NCBI GenBank assembly: GCA_050944035.1
Contig: JBMNQH010000008.1
Coordinates: 1-64,000 of the forward strand
Length of the DNA: 64,000 nt
Direction: 5' to 3'
Source: JBMNQH01 sp050944035
GTDB taxonomy: Bacteria; Bacillota; Clostridia; Oscillospirales; Oscillospiraceae
Under the pieces are notes generated by a model. The model was not told the origin of the DNA and ran no database searches. It saw nothing but the letters and a program-made list of their open reading frames with translations. Shown one piece after another: positions 56,886 through 64,000 of this stretch (the stretch's first letter is position 1; each line of letters begins with the position of its first letter). Both the position numbers and the translations under genes were made by a program.

Positions 56886-56909
56886 AGAAAAAAGAGTTCA
56901 TGATATCCT
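56881..56909 (+). promoter_or_regulatory. bioY promoter
   Basis: TTGACA (56881-56886) and TATCCT (56904-56909) with a 17-base spacer. The -35 box overlaps the right half of the BirA operator. Confidence 0.7.
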
Positions 56910-56941
56910 TTCGTTAACCAAAACAAGAACGGAGGTTTACC

Positions 56942-57481
56942 ATGAAAACAAAAACCTTAATTTTAACTGCATTGTTTACAGCTCTGACCGCGATTGGAGC
57001 CTTTATAAAGATTCCATTTGCATTTTCTTCGATTACGCTGCAATTTTTCTTCACAGCGCTTGCCGGTGTTCTGCTCGGTGCAAACTATGGTGCCCTGTCC
57101 CAGTTGGTTTATGTGGTTCTCGGTCTGATCGGTTTGCCGATTTTTACCATGGGCGGAGGGATCAGCTATGTATTCTATCCGACGTTTGGATTTTTAATTG
57201 GACTGGTTCCGGCTGCTTGGGTGATCGGAAAGTTGGCTGAGAAGCATAAAGGAACAGTTGGTTTGATTGTATCCTGTTTCGTCGGCCTTGCGGTATTGTA
57301 TGTGATTGGTTTGCCTTATATGGCGTTGATTCTCAATGGTTATATGGGGAAGGGAATGGATTTCTGGGCAATCTGTATGGCCGGAATGATCCCGTTTCTC
57401 CCTGGAGACTGCGTTAAGATTGTTGTCACAGCATATTTGGGGAAGCATTTGCTGCCTCGAATTCAAACCATCTTAAATTAA
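56942..57481 (+). CDS. bioY: Biotin transporter BioY (ECF S-component)
   Basis: A 179-residue membrane protein with six hydrophobic segments and the BioY motifs ALTAIGAFIKIPF, ITLQFFFTALAGVLLG, YVVLGLIGLPIFTMGGGISYVFYPTFGFLIG and IPFLPGDCVKI. BioY captures biotin and works with an energy-coupling module, whose genes are not here. No biotin synthesis genes are visible, so the cell may depend on uptake (inference limited to this window). Start ATG 56942 follows ACGGAGG. It is divergent from birA. Confidence 0.96.
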   Translation: MKTKTLILTALFTALTAIGAFIKIPFAFSSITLQFFFTALAGVLLGANYGALSQLVYVVLGLIGLPIFTMGGGISYVFYPTFGFLIGLVPAAWVIGKLAEKHKGTVGLIVSCFVGLAVLYVIGLPYMALILNGYMGKGMDFWAICMAGMIPFLPGDCVKIVVTAYLGKHLLPRIQTILN

Positions 57482-57486
57482 CTGAA

Positions 57487-57531
57487 AAAAGCACAGGACG
57501 GACGTTAAACAAACGTCCGTCCTGTGCTTTT
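57487..57531. terminator. Bidirectional terminator after bioY
   Basis: Arms 57487-57506 and 57512-57531 (AAAAGCACAGGACGGACGTT and its complement) pair perfectly over 20 bases with a five-base loop. T-runs occur on both sides. Confidence 0.92.
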
Positions 57532-57544
57532 ATTATCATCATTA

Positions 57545-58552
57545 TTATTTGAATTCGGACTTCTGCGCAGCAACCACCGGTGCGGATTTTCGGCCGGTAC
57601 GATTGCGTTTTCTGGCACGCCGTCGATTCTTTGAGGCTTTGGTGGTATAAAAATTCTGCATGGTTTCGTCTGCACGATAGACGATACGATTGGCACACCA
57701 GAGTCCGTTTTCTGCGTGCCGGAATTTAAGGCGTACAAGAAAATTAGCGTGTTCCGGACAGGTGCAAAGCGACATATACCGTTTGTCTCCCTGGTTTACC
57801 CAACGGGTGCTTTTGAGTACAGCACCACAGTCCGGGCAGGGGATCTCCACCAGATTGGTATCAGCAAAAGCATCTGCGCGCTGTGTGTAGTTGCCGAAGC
57901 AATCCCATGCGACGGGGGGAGGAGCATCATCCGATGCGTGAGGAAGGGCTGCGTGGCGTTTTTCCAGATCGCGCATCGCATGATCATAATTTTCAATGCC
58001 GGTCGGCATGTCCAGTTTGGTACAGATGAGCGCGGTGTTATACGCATCGCCGAGTGCATCATGTGCCGTTCTGGTTTGGACAATATCAAACTCTTCCATT
58101 GCAGTTTTTAGTGCTTTCTGATTCCGTCCGCCATCGGTCTGCACGTTATAAATAAGCTGTAAATTGATCCAACCGGAAATCCAATCCCAATCCAGATCGT
58201 GGATGATAATATTTTGTTCCATAATATCTTTGTCGTCGCAACCCCAGGTGATAAAGGTACAATCGTCCCCACACCAGGCGCGGAATGACTCGATGACAGA
58301 AGTAAAATCTCCGCCGCGAGAGAGACGCTCTTTATCAAATCCCGTAAGCTTTTTTACGCGGGAATGCATCCGACGAAAGTAGATAGGCTTAATATCAGCT
58401 TGAAATTCCTCTCCGACCTGAAAGTCCTCCGTCAGCTTGACAGCACCGATTTGAATGATCTCACCGCGGAGCCGAATCGGGAGTTTGTTAAAAATAGAGG
58501 ATTGCGCCGACATGGCCTGATTCCACTCGAGATCGAGCACGACATAATGCAT
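57545..58552 (-). CDS. DnaQ/KapD-type 3'-5' exonuclease with zinc ribbon and basic tail
   Basis: A 335-residue protein with an N-terminal DEDDh exonuclease domain: Asp7 and Glu9 (VVLDLEWNQ), a middle Asp (TFITWGCDDKDIMEQN) and HDALGDAYNTALI near residue 170. A C-terminal zinc-ribbon-like segment has CPDCG and CTCPEH. The last 30 residues are strongly basic (KNRRRARKRNRTGRK), suggesting nucleic-acid binding. Relatives are annotated as inhibitor of the KinA pathway (KapD), an RNA/DNA exonuclease family. It starts at ATG 58552 and faces bioY. The exact substrate is unknown. Confidence 0.82.
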   Translation of the reverse strand: MHYVVLDLEWNQAMSAQSSIFNKLPIRLRGEIIQIGAVKLTEDFQVGEEFQADIKPIYFRRMHSRVKKLTGFDKERLSRGGDFTSVIESFRAWCGDDCTFITWGCDDKDIMEQNIIIHDLDWDWISGWINLQLIYNVQTDGGRNQKALKTAMEEFDIVQTRTAHDALGDAYNTALICTKLDMPTGIENYDHAMRDLEKRHAALPHASDDAPPPVAWDCFGNYTQRADAFADTNLVEIPCPDCGAVLKSTRWVNQGDKRYMSLCTCPEHANFLVRLKFRHAENGLWCANRIVYRADETMQNFYTTKASKNRRRARKRNRTGRKSAPVVAAQKSEFK

Positions 58553-58649
58553 GGATAACCAATCCTTTCAAAATCTACATACCAATCATTAGTGTAACAC
58601 ATATTATTATAAAATGCACTTCTTTTTTCTAACAGGATGATTTCTTTGT

Positions 58650-58678
58650 TTGCAAGACAAGGGGTAGCGTGCTATAAT
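58650..58678 (+). promoter_or_regulatory. Sigma-A promoter of ddl-murF
   Basis: TTGCAA (58650-58655) and consensus TATAAT (58673-58678), 17-base spacer, 55 bases before the ddl start. Confidence 0.7.
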
Positions 58679-58733
58679 ATAATGACTTTATATTGTCAAT
58701 GCTGTCGGATCTTTGAAGGAGCGTGATTTCTCT

Positions 58734-59771
58734 ATGAATATTATTGTACTATGTGGCGGCCTCAGTATGGAGCGGGATGTTTCTATCACCAGCGGAACGC
58801 AAGTCGCAAAGGCTCTGCGGGCGTGCGGGCATAACGCGGTTTTGGTAGATCTTTTTTCCGGTTATGCAGGCACTTATGACAACCCGTCCGAAGTGTTTGC
58901 GCGAGTTCAGGAAGAACAAAGCTTCCATGTGTCAGAGAGCACAGATGAACTGGAGGCATTTCGTGCAGCTGCCATTGCGGAAAACAAGCCGGTTATCGGG
59001 GAACACGTGATAGAACTCTGCCGCGCAGCAGATATTACATTCCTTGCGCTTCATGGAGAAGACGGTGAAAATGGTAAGGTGCAAGCAGCGCTGGATCTTG
59101 CCGGCGTCAAATACACCGGCGGCGGGTATTTGGGCAGTGCACTTGCCATGAACAAGGAATTGACCAAAATTCTGTTGCAGCATGCCGGAATTGCGACACC
59201 GATGGGGATCATTGTACACAAGGATGATACTTCCTATGCCAACGTTGGATTTCCCTGTGTTGTCAAGCCTTGCTCTGGCGGTTCCAGTGTCGGCACCTCT
59301 ATTGTACAAAATGAGGAAGAGTATCTTCCAGCATTGGAGTTGGCTTTTCGATTTGAGGACAGCATTGTCGTGGAAACCTTTGTCAAAGGACGCGAGCTGA
59401 CAGTTGGTGTGCTTGGCAATACAGCGATGCCCGCGATTGAGATCATTCCAAAGACGGGATTTTATGATTATAAAAACAAGTATCAGGCAGGCATGACCGA
59501 GGAACTCTGTCCGGCACCACTGACCGAGGAAGAAACCAAAGCTGTTCAGAACTTGGCTGTCCGCGTAAAAGAAGTTTTGATGGTTGATGTCTACTGCCGT
59601 GTGGATTTTCTGCTGGATGATGCCGGACGTTTCTACTGTCTGGAGGCCAATACACTGCCGGGTATGACGCCGACCAGTCTGCTCCCGCAGATGGCCGCAG
59701 AGATGGGAATGCATTTTGGAGAACTCTGCGAGAAGATTATGGAACTCTCTCTAAGGAAGTACGAAGCATGA
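58734..59771 (+). CDS. ddl: D-alanine--D-alanine ligase
   Basis: Ddl (345 residues) makes the D-Ala-D-Ala dipeptide used by MurF. The ATP-grasp motifs are visible: VVKPCSGGSSVGTSIV and the C-terminal YCLEANTLPGMTPTSLLPQMA. The N-terminal VLCGGLSMERDVSITSG is typical. Start ATG 58734 is preceded by GAAGGAG at 12 bases; a longer version would start inside that site. It overlaps murF by four bases, coupling consecutive enzymes of one pathway. Confidence 0.95.
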   Translation: MNIIVLCGGLSMERDVSITSGTQVAKALRACGHNAVLVDLFSGYAGTYDNPSEVFARVQEEQSFHVSESTDELEAFRAAAIAENKPVIGEHVIELCRAADITFLALHGEDGENGKVQAALDLAGVKYTGGGYLGSALAMNKELTKILLQHAGIATPMGIIVHKDDTSYANVGFPCVVKPCSGGSSVGTSIVQNEEEYLPALELAFRFEDSIVVETFVKGRELTVGVLGNTAMPAIEIIPKTGFYDYKNKYQAGMTEELCPAPLTEEETKAVQNLAVRVKEVLMVDVYCRVDFLLDDAGRFYCLEANTLPGMTPTSLLPQMAAEMGMHFGELCEKIMELSLRKYEA

Positions 59772-61135
59772 GAAATATGACCATTGCCGCGATCACAGAG
59801 GCCTGTGACGGTCAGTACTGTGGTCCAAAAGCATGGCTCGATCGGGAGATCAGCTGTGTGGTTCGTGATAGCCGTGAAGTAGAACAGAATGCCATGTTTG
59901 CTGCATTTGCCGGTGCAAAATTTGATGGACATGATGCCATTCCGAAAGCCTTGGCGGATGGTGCCCTCTGTTGCCTCGGTGAACGGGGTGGGGAACAGGG
60001 AGCATCCGTCATTGAAGTGCCATCTACAGGGAAAGCAATGCAGGACATTGCAGCCTATTATCGTGAGCAGTTTACAATTCCGGTGGTTGGGATTACCGGC
60101 AGCGTTGGAAAAACCTCTGCAAAGGAAATGATTTCTGCGGTTCTTTCTCAGCGATTCTGCACGATGAAAACCCATGGGAATTTGAACAATGAGCTCGGTG
60201 TTCCGCTGACCTTGTTTTCCCTGCGTGATGCGCATGAGGCTGCGGTTGTAGAGATGGGCATTTCTGATTTTGGAGAAATGCGTCGTCTTACTGCTATGGT
60301 TCGTCCGGATATTGCAGTGTTTACTGCCATTGGAGACGCCCATCTGGAACAGCTTGGTGATCGAGCAGGGGTCTTGCGGGCAAAATCTGAGATTTTGGAA
60401 GGAATGCGGGCAGATGGAACCGTGATCGTCAATGGAGACGATGTCTATTTGCGTACATTGGACTGTGTACAGAAAAAGATCACCTTTGGCATGGGTGCAG
60501 ACTGTGATGTCCGTGCGGAACAGATTGAAAACCGCGGAGTGGATGGTATGTTCTGCGTTATTGTCAGCGATGACCACCGGATTGAGGCAACGATTCCAGC
60601 CTTTGGAGAGCATATGGTATATGCCGCGCTGGAAGGTGCAGCCGTCGGTTTGCTTTTGGGGCTGTCGGACGAAGAGATTGCCCGCGGCATTGCATCGTTC
60701 CGGGTGGTCGGAAGCCGTGCCAGAACAATTGTTTGCAATGGGTATACCATTGTGGATGACTGCTATAATGCCAATCCGGTTTCGGTAGCTTCGGGCCTTC
60801 GTTCGATTTCCATGGTGAAAGCGAAACGCCATGTTGCCCTGCTCGGCGATATGCTGGAGTTGGGAAAAAATTCGAAGCGGCTACATTATGAAACCGGTAT
60901 TGTAGCGGTGAATGCCGGGTGTGATCTTTTGATTACCTTTGGCGACGAAGCGCGGTATATTGCAAAAGGTGCCATGGAAACACGTCGTGCGAATCTTGTT
61001 CGCTGCTTTTTGGATCGGGAAGCGCTGCGAAAAGCATTGCCGGATTTGATTCAACCAGGTGACGTTATATTGATTAAAGCCTCACATGGGATGCACTTTG
61101 AGGAATTTACTGCACTTCTGTCCGAGAAAAGATAG
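59768..61135 (+). CDS. murF: UDP-MurNAc-tripeptide--D-Ala-D-Ala ligase MurF
   Basis: MurF (455 residues) completes the UDP-MurNAc-pentapeptide by adding D-Ala-D-Ala. The Mur ligase P-loop GITGSVGKTSAKEM is near residue 110; the NNELGVPLTLF and VDDCYNANPVS motifs follow. It is normally located between murE and mraY, but here it is with ddl some 40 kb away on the same strand, while murE is directly followed by mraY. It is the last gene of the ddl-murF operon. Confidence 0.96.
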   Translation: MRNMTIAAITEACDGQYCGPKAWLDREISCVVRDSREVEQNAMFAAFAGAKFDGHDAIPKALADGALCCLGERGGEQGASVIEVPSTGKAMQDIAAYYREQFTIPVVGITGSVGKTSAKEMISAVLSQRFCTMKTHGNLNNELGVPLTLFSLRDAHEAAVVEMGISDFGEMRRLTAMVRPDIAVFTAIGDAHLEQLGDRAGVLRAKSEILEGMRADGTVIVNGDDVYLRTLDCVQKKITFGMGADCDVRAEQIENRGVDGMFCVIVSDDHRIEATIPAFGEHMVYAALEGAAVGLLLGLSDEEIARGIASFRVVGSRARTIVCNGYTIVDDCYNANPVSVASGLRSISMVKAKRHVALLGDMLELGKNSKRLHYETGIVAVNAGCDLLITFGDEARYIAKGAMETRRANLVRCFLDREALRKALPDLIQPGDVILIKASHGMHFEEFTALLSEKR

Positions 61136-61140
61136 ATGAA

Positions 61141-61176
61141 AAATACAGCTTTCACGGAAGTGAAAGCTGTATTTTT
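61141..61176 (+). terminator. Intrinsic terminator after murF
   Basis: AAATACAGCTTTCAC (61141-61155) pairs with GTGAAAGCTGTATTT (61160-61174) around GGAA, followed by TT. The A-rich left flank could also serve the other strand. Confidence 0.85.
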
Positions 61177-61248
61177 GACTTATGATAATATCAGAGTGGA
61201 AATATGGAATTTTGTTGTCAAAAGAATAACAATTCTTTGAAAATGCTA

Positions 61249-61277
61249 TTGAAAAATATTTGGAACTATGCTATAGT
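61249..61277 (+). promoter_or_regulatory. pckA leader promoter P1
   Basis: TTGAAA (61249-61254) and TATAGT (61272-61277), 17-base spacer, predicted start near 61284, about 335 bases before pckA. Confidence 0.6.
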
Positions 61278-61283
61278 AACTTC

Positions 61284-61375
61284 AGCAGACAGAACGATAT
61301 CTGTTCTATCGCTCGATTGATCCAAATTTGCTAATGGTTTCTGTGCTGGCCCACAGAGTCGATTAGCCTTTTTTT
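61284..61375 (+). ncRNA. Candidate short structured RNA or attenuated leader of pckA
   Basis: From the predicted P1 start the sequence forms a small hairpin (AGAAC 61291-61295 with GTTCT 61303-61307). A two-part terminator stem follows (GCTAAT 61330-61335 with ATTAGC 61362-61367; TCTGTG 61340-61345 with CACAGA 61352-61357) and then a run of seven T (61369-61375). A transcript of about 92 bases would result, either an independent small RNA or a leader that must be read through to express pckA. I recognise no riboswitch family. Confidence 0.45.
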
Positions 61376-61529
61376 GGGTCATCGAACTGGACTGACCAAT
61401 TTTGGTCGGTGTCAATTTGACCTGAAGACATGGAAGGAGTGTTATGCCGGTTTTGTGCGCTTCGTCTATTTTTTTGAAAAATCGACAAACACTTTTTCAG
61501 ATTGTTCTATAGTTCTCAATGTCAAATTA

Positions 61530-61559
61530 TGGTATAATGTTTCCCGTGAGAAATCACGG
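61530..61559 (+). promoter_or_regulatory. pckA promoter P2 with a 5' terminal hairpin
   Basis: Extended -10 element TGGTATAAT (61530-61538) with no good -35 box. The predicted transcript begins close to a GAAA-tetraloop hairpin, CCGTGA-GAAA-TCACGG (61544-61559), which could protect the mRNA 5' end. Confidence 0.55.
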
Positions 61560-61618
61560 TTTAACATACCCGCTAACAAGTTGTTTATAAAAACAATATT
61601 TTTATGGAGGTTATTTCT

Positions 61619-63190
61619 ATGGAAACCTATGGTCTGGAAAAACTGGGCATCATTAATCCCTCTGCTGTTTATCGCAATCTTTCTGTTGCTGCACTGACTG
61701 AGCATGCGCTCCGTCGCGGCGAAGGTACTCTGAGCAACACCGGTGCTCTCGTTGTAAAGACCGGCAAGTACACCGGCCGTTCCGCACAGGATAAGTACAT
61801 CGTTGACTCTCCCGAAGTCCATGACGAAATCGCATGGGGCAGCGTTAACAAGCCCTGCACGCAGGAAATGTTCGATGCCATCTATGAAAAGGCAATCGCT
61901 TACCTGCAGAACAGAGAAATCTTTATCTTCGACGGTATCGCAGGTGCAGATCCCGCATCTGCACAGTCTTTCCGCATTGTAAATGAACTCGCTTCTCAGA
62001 ACCTGTTCATCCATCAGCTTCTCCGCCGTCCCACTGCTGAACAGCTTGCAAACTTCTCCGAGGACTTCACCGTTATCGCAGTTCCCGGCTTCAAGTGCAC
62101 TCCTGAGCGCGACGGTATCCGTGAAGGATCTGAAGCTGCTATCATGATCGACTATGTAAAGAAGATCGTTCTCATTTGCGGCTCTCAGTATGCAGGCGAA
62201 ATCAAGAAGTCTGTATTCTCCGTCATGAACTATCTGCTGCCCAAGATGGATATCTTCCCGATGCATTGCTCTGCAAACGTCGGCCATGACAACGACTCCG
62301 CACTGTTCTTCGGTCTGTCCGGCACCGGCAAAACTACCCTGTCTGCAGACCCCAACCGTAAGCTCATCGGCGATGATGAACACGGCTGGTCTGATAACTC
62401 CGTATTCAACTTCGAAGGCGGCTGCTATGCAAAGTGCATCAACCTGTCCGCTGAGAAGGAGCCCGAAATCTACAATGCAATCAAGTTCGGTGCATTGGTT
62501 GAAAACGTCGTTATGGACGAAGAGACCCGCGAATTTGACTTTGATGATGACACTCTCGCAGTGAACAGCCGCGTTGGCTATCCTGTAGAGTTTATCCCCT
62601 CTGCCGACCTCTCCGGTATGGCTCCCGCTCCCAAGACTGTTATCTTCCTGACTGCTGATGCATACGGCGTTCTGCCCCCCATCTCCAAGCTGGATAAGAA
62701 CCAGGCGATGTACTACTTCGTATCCGGTTTTACTTCCAAGCTGGCCGGCACTGAGATCGGTATCATCGAGCCCGTTCCCACTTTCTCCACCTGCTTTGGC
62801 GAACCTTTCCTTCCCTTGGATCCTTCTGTCTATGCAAATATGCTGGCTGAGAAGATCGAAAAGTCCGGCGCAAATGTTTACCTCGTAAACACTGGCTGGA
62901 ACGGCACCGGCAAGCGTACCAAGCTCGCTTATACCCGTGCAATGATCACTGCAGCTCTGACCGGCAAACTCGACGAGGCAGAGACCGTTATTGATCCTTA
63001 CTTCGGTCTGACTGTTCCCACCTCCTGCGACAATGTTCCTTCCGAAATCCTGATTCCCGCTAACACTTGGGAAGACAAGGCTGCTTACGATAAGGCCGCT
63101 AAGGAACTGGCAAACCTGTTCGTAGAAAACTTCAAGAAGTATGAGCATATGAGCGATGAGATCATCGCAGCTGGCCCCAAGGCTTTCTAA
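61619..63190 (+). CDS. pckA: Phosphoenolpyruvate carboxykinase (ATP)
   Basis: PckA (523 residues) interconverts oxaloacetate plus ATP with PEP and CO2. The kinase P-loop GLSGTGKTTLSADP, the metal and substrate region HCSANVGHDND and GDDEHGWSDNSVFNFEGGCYAK are all intact. Start ATG 61619 is 8 bases after TGGAGG; an ATG inside that site is discarded. Codon use is strongly biased (mostly C-ending codons), as in other highly expressed genes here such as the etf-lctD genes. With pyc it would allow lactate-grown cells to make PEP; in fermenters it may also run toward oxaloacetate. Confidence 0.97.
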   Translation: METYGLEKLGIINPSAVYRNLSVAALTEHALRRGEGTLSNTGALVVKTGKYTGRSAQDKYIVDSPEVHDEIAWGSVNKPCTQEMFDAIYEKAIAYLQNREIFIFDGIAGADPASAQSFRIVNELASQNLFIHQLLRRPTAEQLANFSEDFTVIAVPGFKCTPERDGIREGSEAAIMIDYVKKIVLICGSQYAGEIKKSVFSVMNYLLPKMDIFPMHCSANVGHDNDSALFFGLSGTGKTTLSADPNRKLIGDDEHGWSDNSVFNFEGGCYAKCINLSAEKEPEIYNAIKFGALVENVVMDEETREFDFDDDTLAVNSRVGYPVEFIPSADLSGMAPAPKTVIFLTADAYGVLPPISKLDKNQAMYYFVSGFTSKLAGTEIGIIEPVPTFSTCFGEPFLPLDPSVYANMLAEKIEKSGANVYLVNTGWNGTGKRTKLAYTRAMITAALTGKLDEAETVIDPYFGLTVPTSCDNVPSEILIPANTWEDKAAYDKAAKELANLFVENFKKYEHMSDEIIAAGPKAF

Positions 63191-63215
63191 GATTGGTTTT
63201 CTGAATCTAATGATC

Positions 63216-63252
63216 AAAAAGTGTGTGTTTCCATTGGAAACACACACTTTTT
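63216..63252. terminator. Bidirectional terminator after pckA
   Basis: AAAAAGTGTGTGTTTCC (63216-63232) pairs with GGAAACACACACTTTTT (63236-63252) with a three-base loop. The right end overlaps the stop codon of the convergent gene. Confidence 0.9.
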
Positions 63253-64000
63253 ATTTTTCTGTCTGTTTGTTATGCCGTTTCATCCCACAATTCGGAAGAT
63301 GGAAACAGCCAGAGATCCAGAGCAACAGAAAATAAGCAAGCGCTGCAAAACCAATCACGCAGAGCACAATTGGTACAGATGCACCGATGTCAATACCGAG
63401 CAGGCCAAAGGCGAGCAACGCGGCTTGTCCGCAGCCAATGGCGCAAAGCAGGGGTGCGATGATGTGGGTGAGCTGGATTCGAAGAGGAACATGACGTCTA
63501 AGACGTTGGAAGCTGAGGATAAAATTTAGAACTTCTGTAAAACAGACGATGGCGATATAACCATTGAGTGCATAAGTTGGAAGCAGAGTATAGACTAAAA
63601 CAACACCGATTAGGGCTTCTACAATATTGATGACCATGTTGTGCAGCATCTCGCCAAGCCCCTTGAGGCAGCCGTCAATTACGATGTCCATATACATGAT
63701 TGGTACAATCAAAGAGAAGAGCTGAATATAATCTCCGGCTTCAGAGGATTGGTAGACGGCTTGCCCCAATGCATCAGAGAAGGTAAACAAGATCCCGGCA
63801 ACGCCCAGAGAGAAGAGCAGACAACGACGAAGCAATGTTTCTATAATGCAAGCAACTTGTCCTGTTCGTCCGGAAACCTGTGCCTCGGTCAACGTGGGGA
63901 CAAGCAATTCGGCCAATGCTGCCATTAAACAGGATGGGAATGCAATGATGGGAAATACCATACCGGTGACAACACCATATCCAGAGATGGCACTTTCGGC
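63251..64000 (-). CDS. SpoVB-like polysaccharide/lipid flippase (MOP superfamily), 3' part
   Basis: The last 249 or so codons of a polytopic membrane protein; the frame stays open to the window edge, so the 5' part is missing. The sequence ISGYGVVTGMVFPIIAFPSC and the following LVPTLTEA are typical of SpoVB/MurJ-related flippases of the MATE-like MOP superfamily. Six to seven hydrophobic segments are visible. SpoVB family members act in spore cortex or cell-wall precursor export. Spore context elsewhere in the window favours SpoVB, but a vegetative flippase is possible. Confidence 0.8.
   Translation of the reverse strand, partial: AESAISGYGVVTGMVFPIIAFPSCLMAALAELLVPTLTEAQVSGRTGQVACIIETLLRRCLLFSLGVAGILFTFSDALGQAVYQSSEAGDYIQLFSLIVPIMYMDIVIDGCLKGLGEMLHNMVINIVEALIGVVLVYTLLPTYALNGYIAIVCFTEVLNFILSFQRLRRHVPLRIQLTHIIAPLLCAIGCGQAALLAFGLLGIDIGASVPIVLCVIGFAALAYFLLLWISGCFHLPNCGMKRHNKQTEK

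Larger units (their letters stand above)
61136..61618 (+). other. Long leader region between murF and pckA
   Basis: About 480 bases with no established gene. It holds the murF terminator, promoter P1 (61249-61277), a structured short transcript ending in a terminator at 61375, and two small dyads, GACCAATTTTGGTC (61394-61407) and GTCAATTTGAC (61411-61421). A 22-codon reading frame (ATG 61444 to stop 61512) follows GGAAGGAG, and extended -10 promoter P2 (61530-61538) comes last. The small frame is unproven. Confidence 0.6.

Noticed and set aside
61394..61407. GACCAATTTTGGTC as a fifth FadR-type operator
   Set aside because: The half-sites are in the wrong order and spacing for TGGTnnnACCA; it is a different dyad.
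61444..61512. 22-codon frame in the pckA leader
   Set aside because: A fair ribosome binding site exists but the spacing is short and the peptide has no recognisable feature; noted only as part of the leader.
61466..63247. 593-codon minus-strand frame opposite pckA
   Set aside because: Antisense shadow of a strongly codon-biased gene; it also covers the pckA leader and promoters.
1..64000. CRISPR arrays, tRNA or rRNA genes, classical insertion sequences, prophage structural genes
   Set aside because: No regularly spaced repeats, cloverleaf or rRNA-like sequence, transposase or phage morphogenesis protein was recognised in either strand.

Overview
The window comes from an endospore-forming, meso-DAP-type member of the Clostridia, most likely an anaerobic gut Oscillospirales relative. 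The evidence is spore genes (yqfC, yqfD, a ylbJ-like gene, a spoVD/spoVE-type dcw cluster, split sigK, a spoVB-like gene), a DNPR-type MurE, a lactate dehydrogenase-EtfAB module, and hybrid-cluster protein. This placement is inferred from gene content; no rRNA gene is present. I saw no tRNA, rRNA or CRISPR array.

Layout. 1-780: AT-rich left edge with a strong palindromic promoter-operator, a small XRE-type gene, and an intergenic repeat common in gut Clostridia. 786-8955: ylbJ-like gene facing the operon yqfC-yqfD-phoH-ybeY-era-recO-mutS2. 9012-12930: HPr, uvrC, rsmD, coaD and a coiled-coil protein. 13032-24015: reduced division and cell-wall cluster rsmH-ftsL-pbp(spoVD/ftsI)-murE-mraY-ftsW-murG-ftsQ-ftsZ, lacking mraZ, murF, murD, murC, murB and ftsA; murF sits with ddl at 58734-61135. 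24153-29518: YihY/BrkB-type membrane protein, a FadR-type regulator, then etfB-etfA-lctD, predicted to be an electron-confurcating lactate dehydrogenase. 29597-34299: transglutaminase-like protein, NUDIX hydrolase, fhs behind a ZTP riboswitch, an RNHCP protein and a membrane protein.

The centrepiece is at 34433-47430. The mother-cell sigma factor gene sigK is split. Its 5' part ends at 34766 and its 3' part resumes at 47062. The 12.3 kb between them is a skin-type element with a large serine recombinase (SpoIVCA type), a candidate directionality factor, and near-perfect 26-bp inverted arms beside an AAATG core repeat. Joining at the core gives an in-frame 233-residue pro-sigma-K. I see no phage genes in it. 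The cargo is metabolic: a CNNM/CorC-type transporter, an orphan TAXI binding protein, a C_GCAxxG_C_C protein, full-length pyruvate carboxylase, and hydroxylamine reductase with a Crp/Fnr regulator.

A second theme is wiring between the element and the chromosome. A 13-bp dyad, TTGGTAGTACCAA or TTGGTACTACCAA, occurs twice before etfB-etfA-lctD and twice before pyc. At both loci the first dyad lies about 50 bp downstream of a TAGACA-N17 promoter. The FadR-type regulator at 24991 is the obvious candidate to bind all four, coupling lactate oxidation to pyruvate carboxylation. pckA at 61619 would complete a lactate-pyruvate-oxaloacetate-PEP route.

47603-55697 is the rimP-nusA-rnpM-rplGA-infB-rbfA-nrnA-truB-ribF operon, preceded by an attenuator hairpin. 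55808-57481 holds divergent birA and bioY sharing one BirA operator. An exonuclease, ddl-murF, pckA with a long two-promoter leader, and the 3' part of a SpoVB-like flippase gene close the window.
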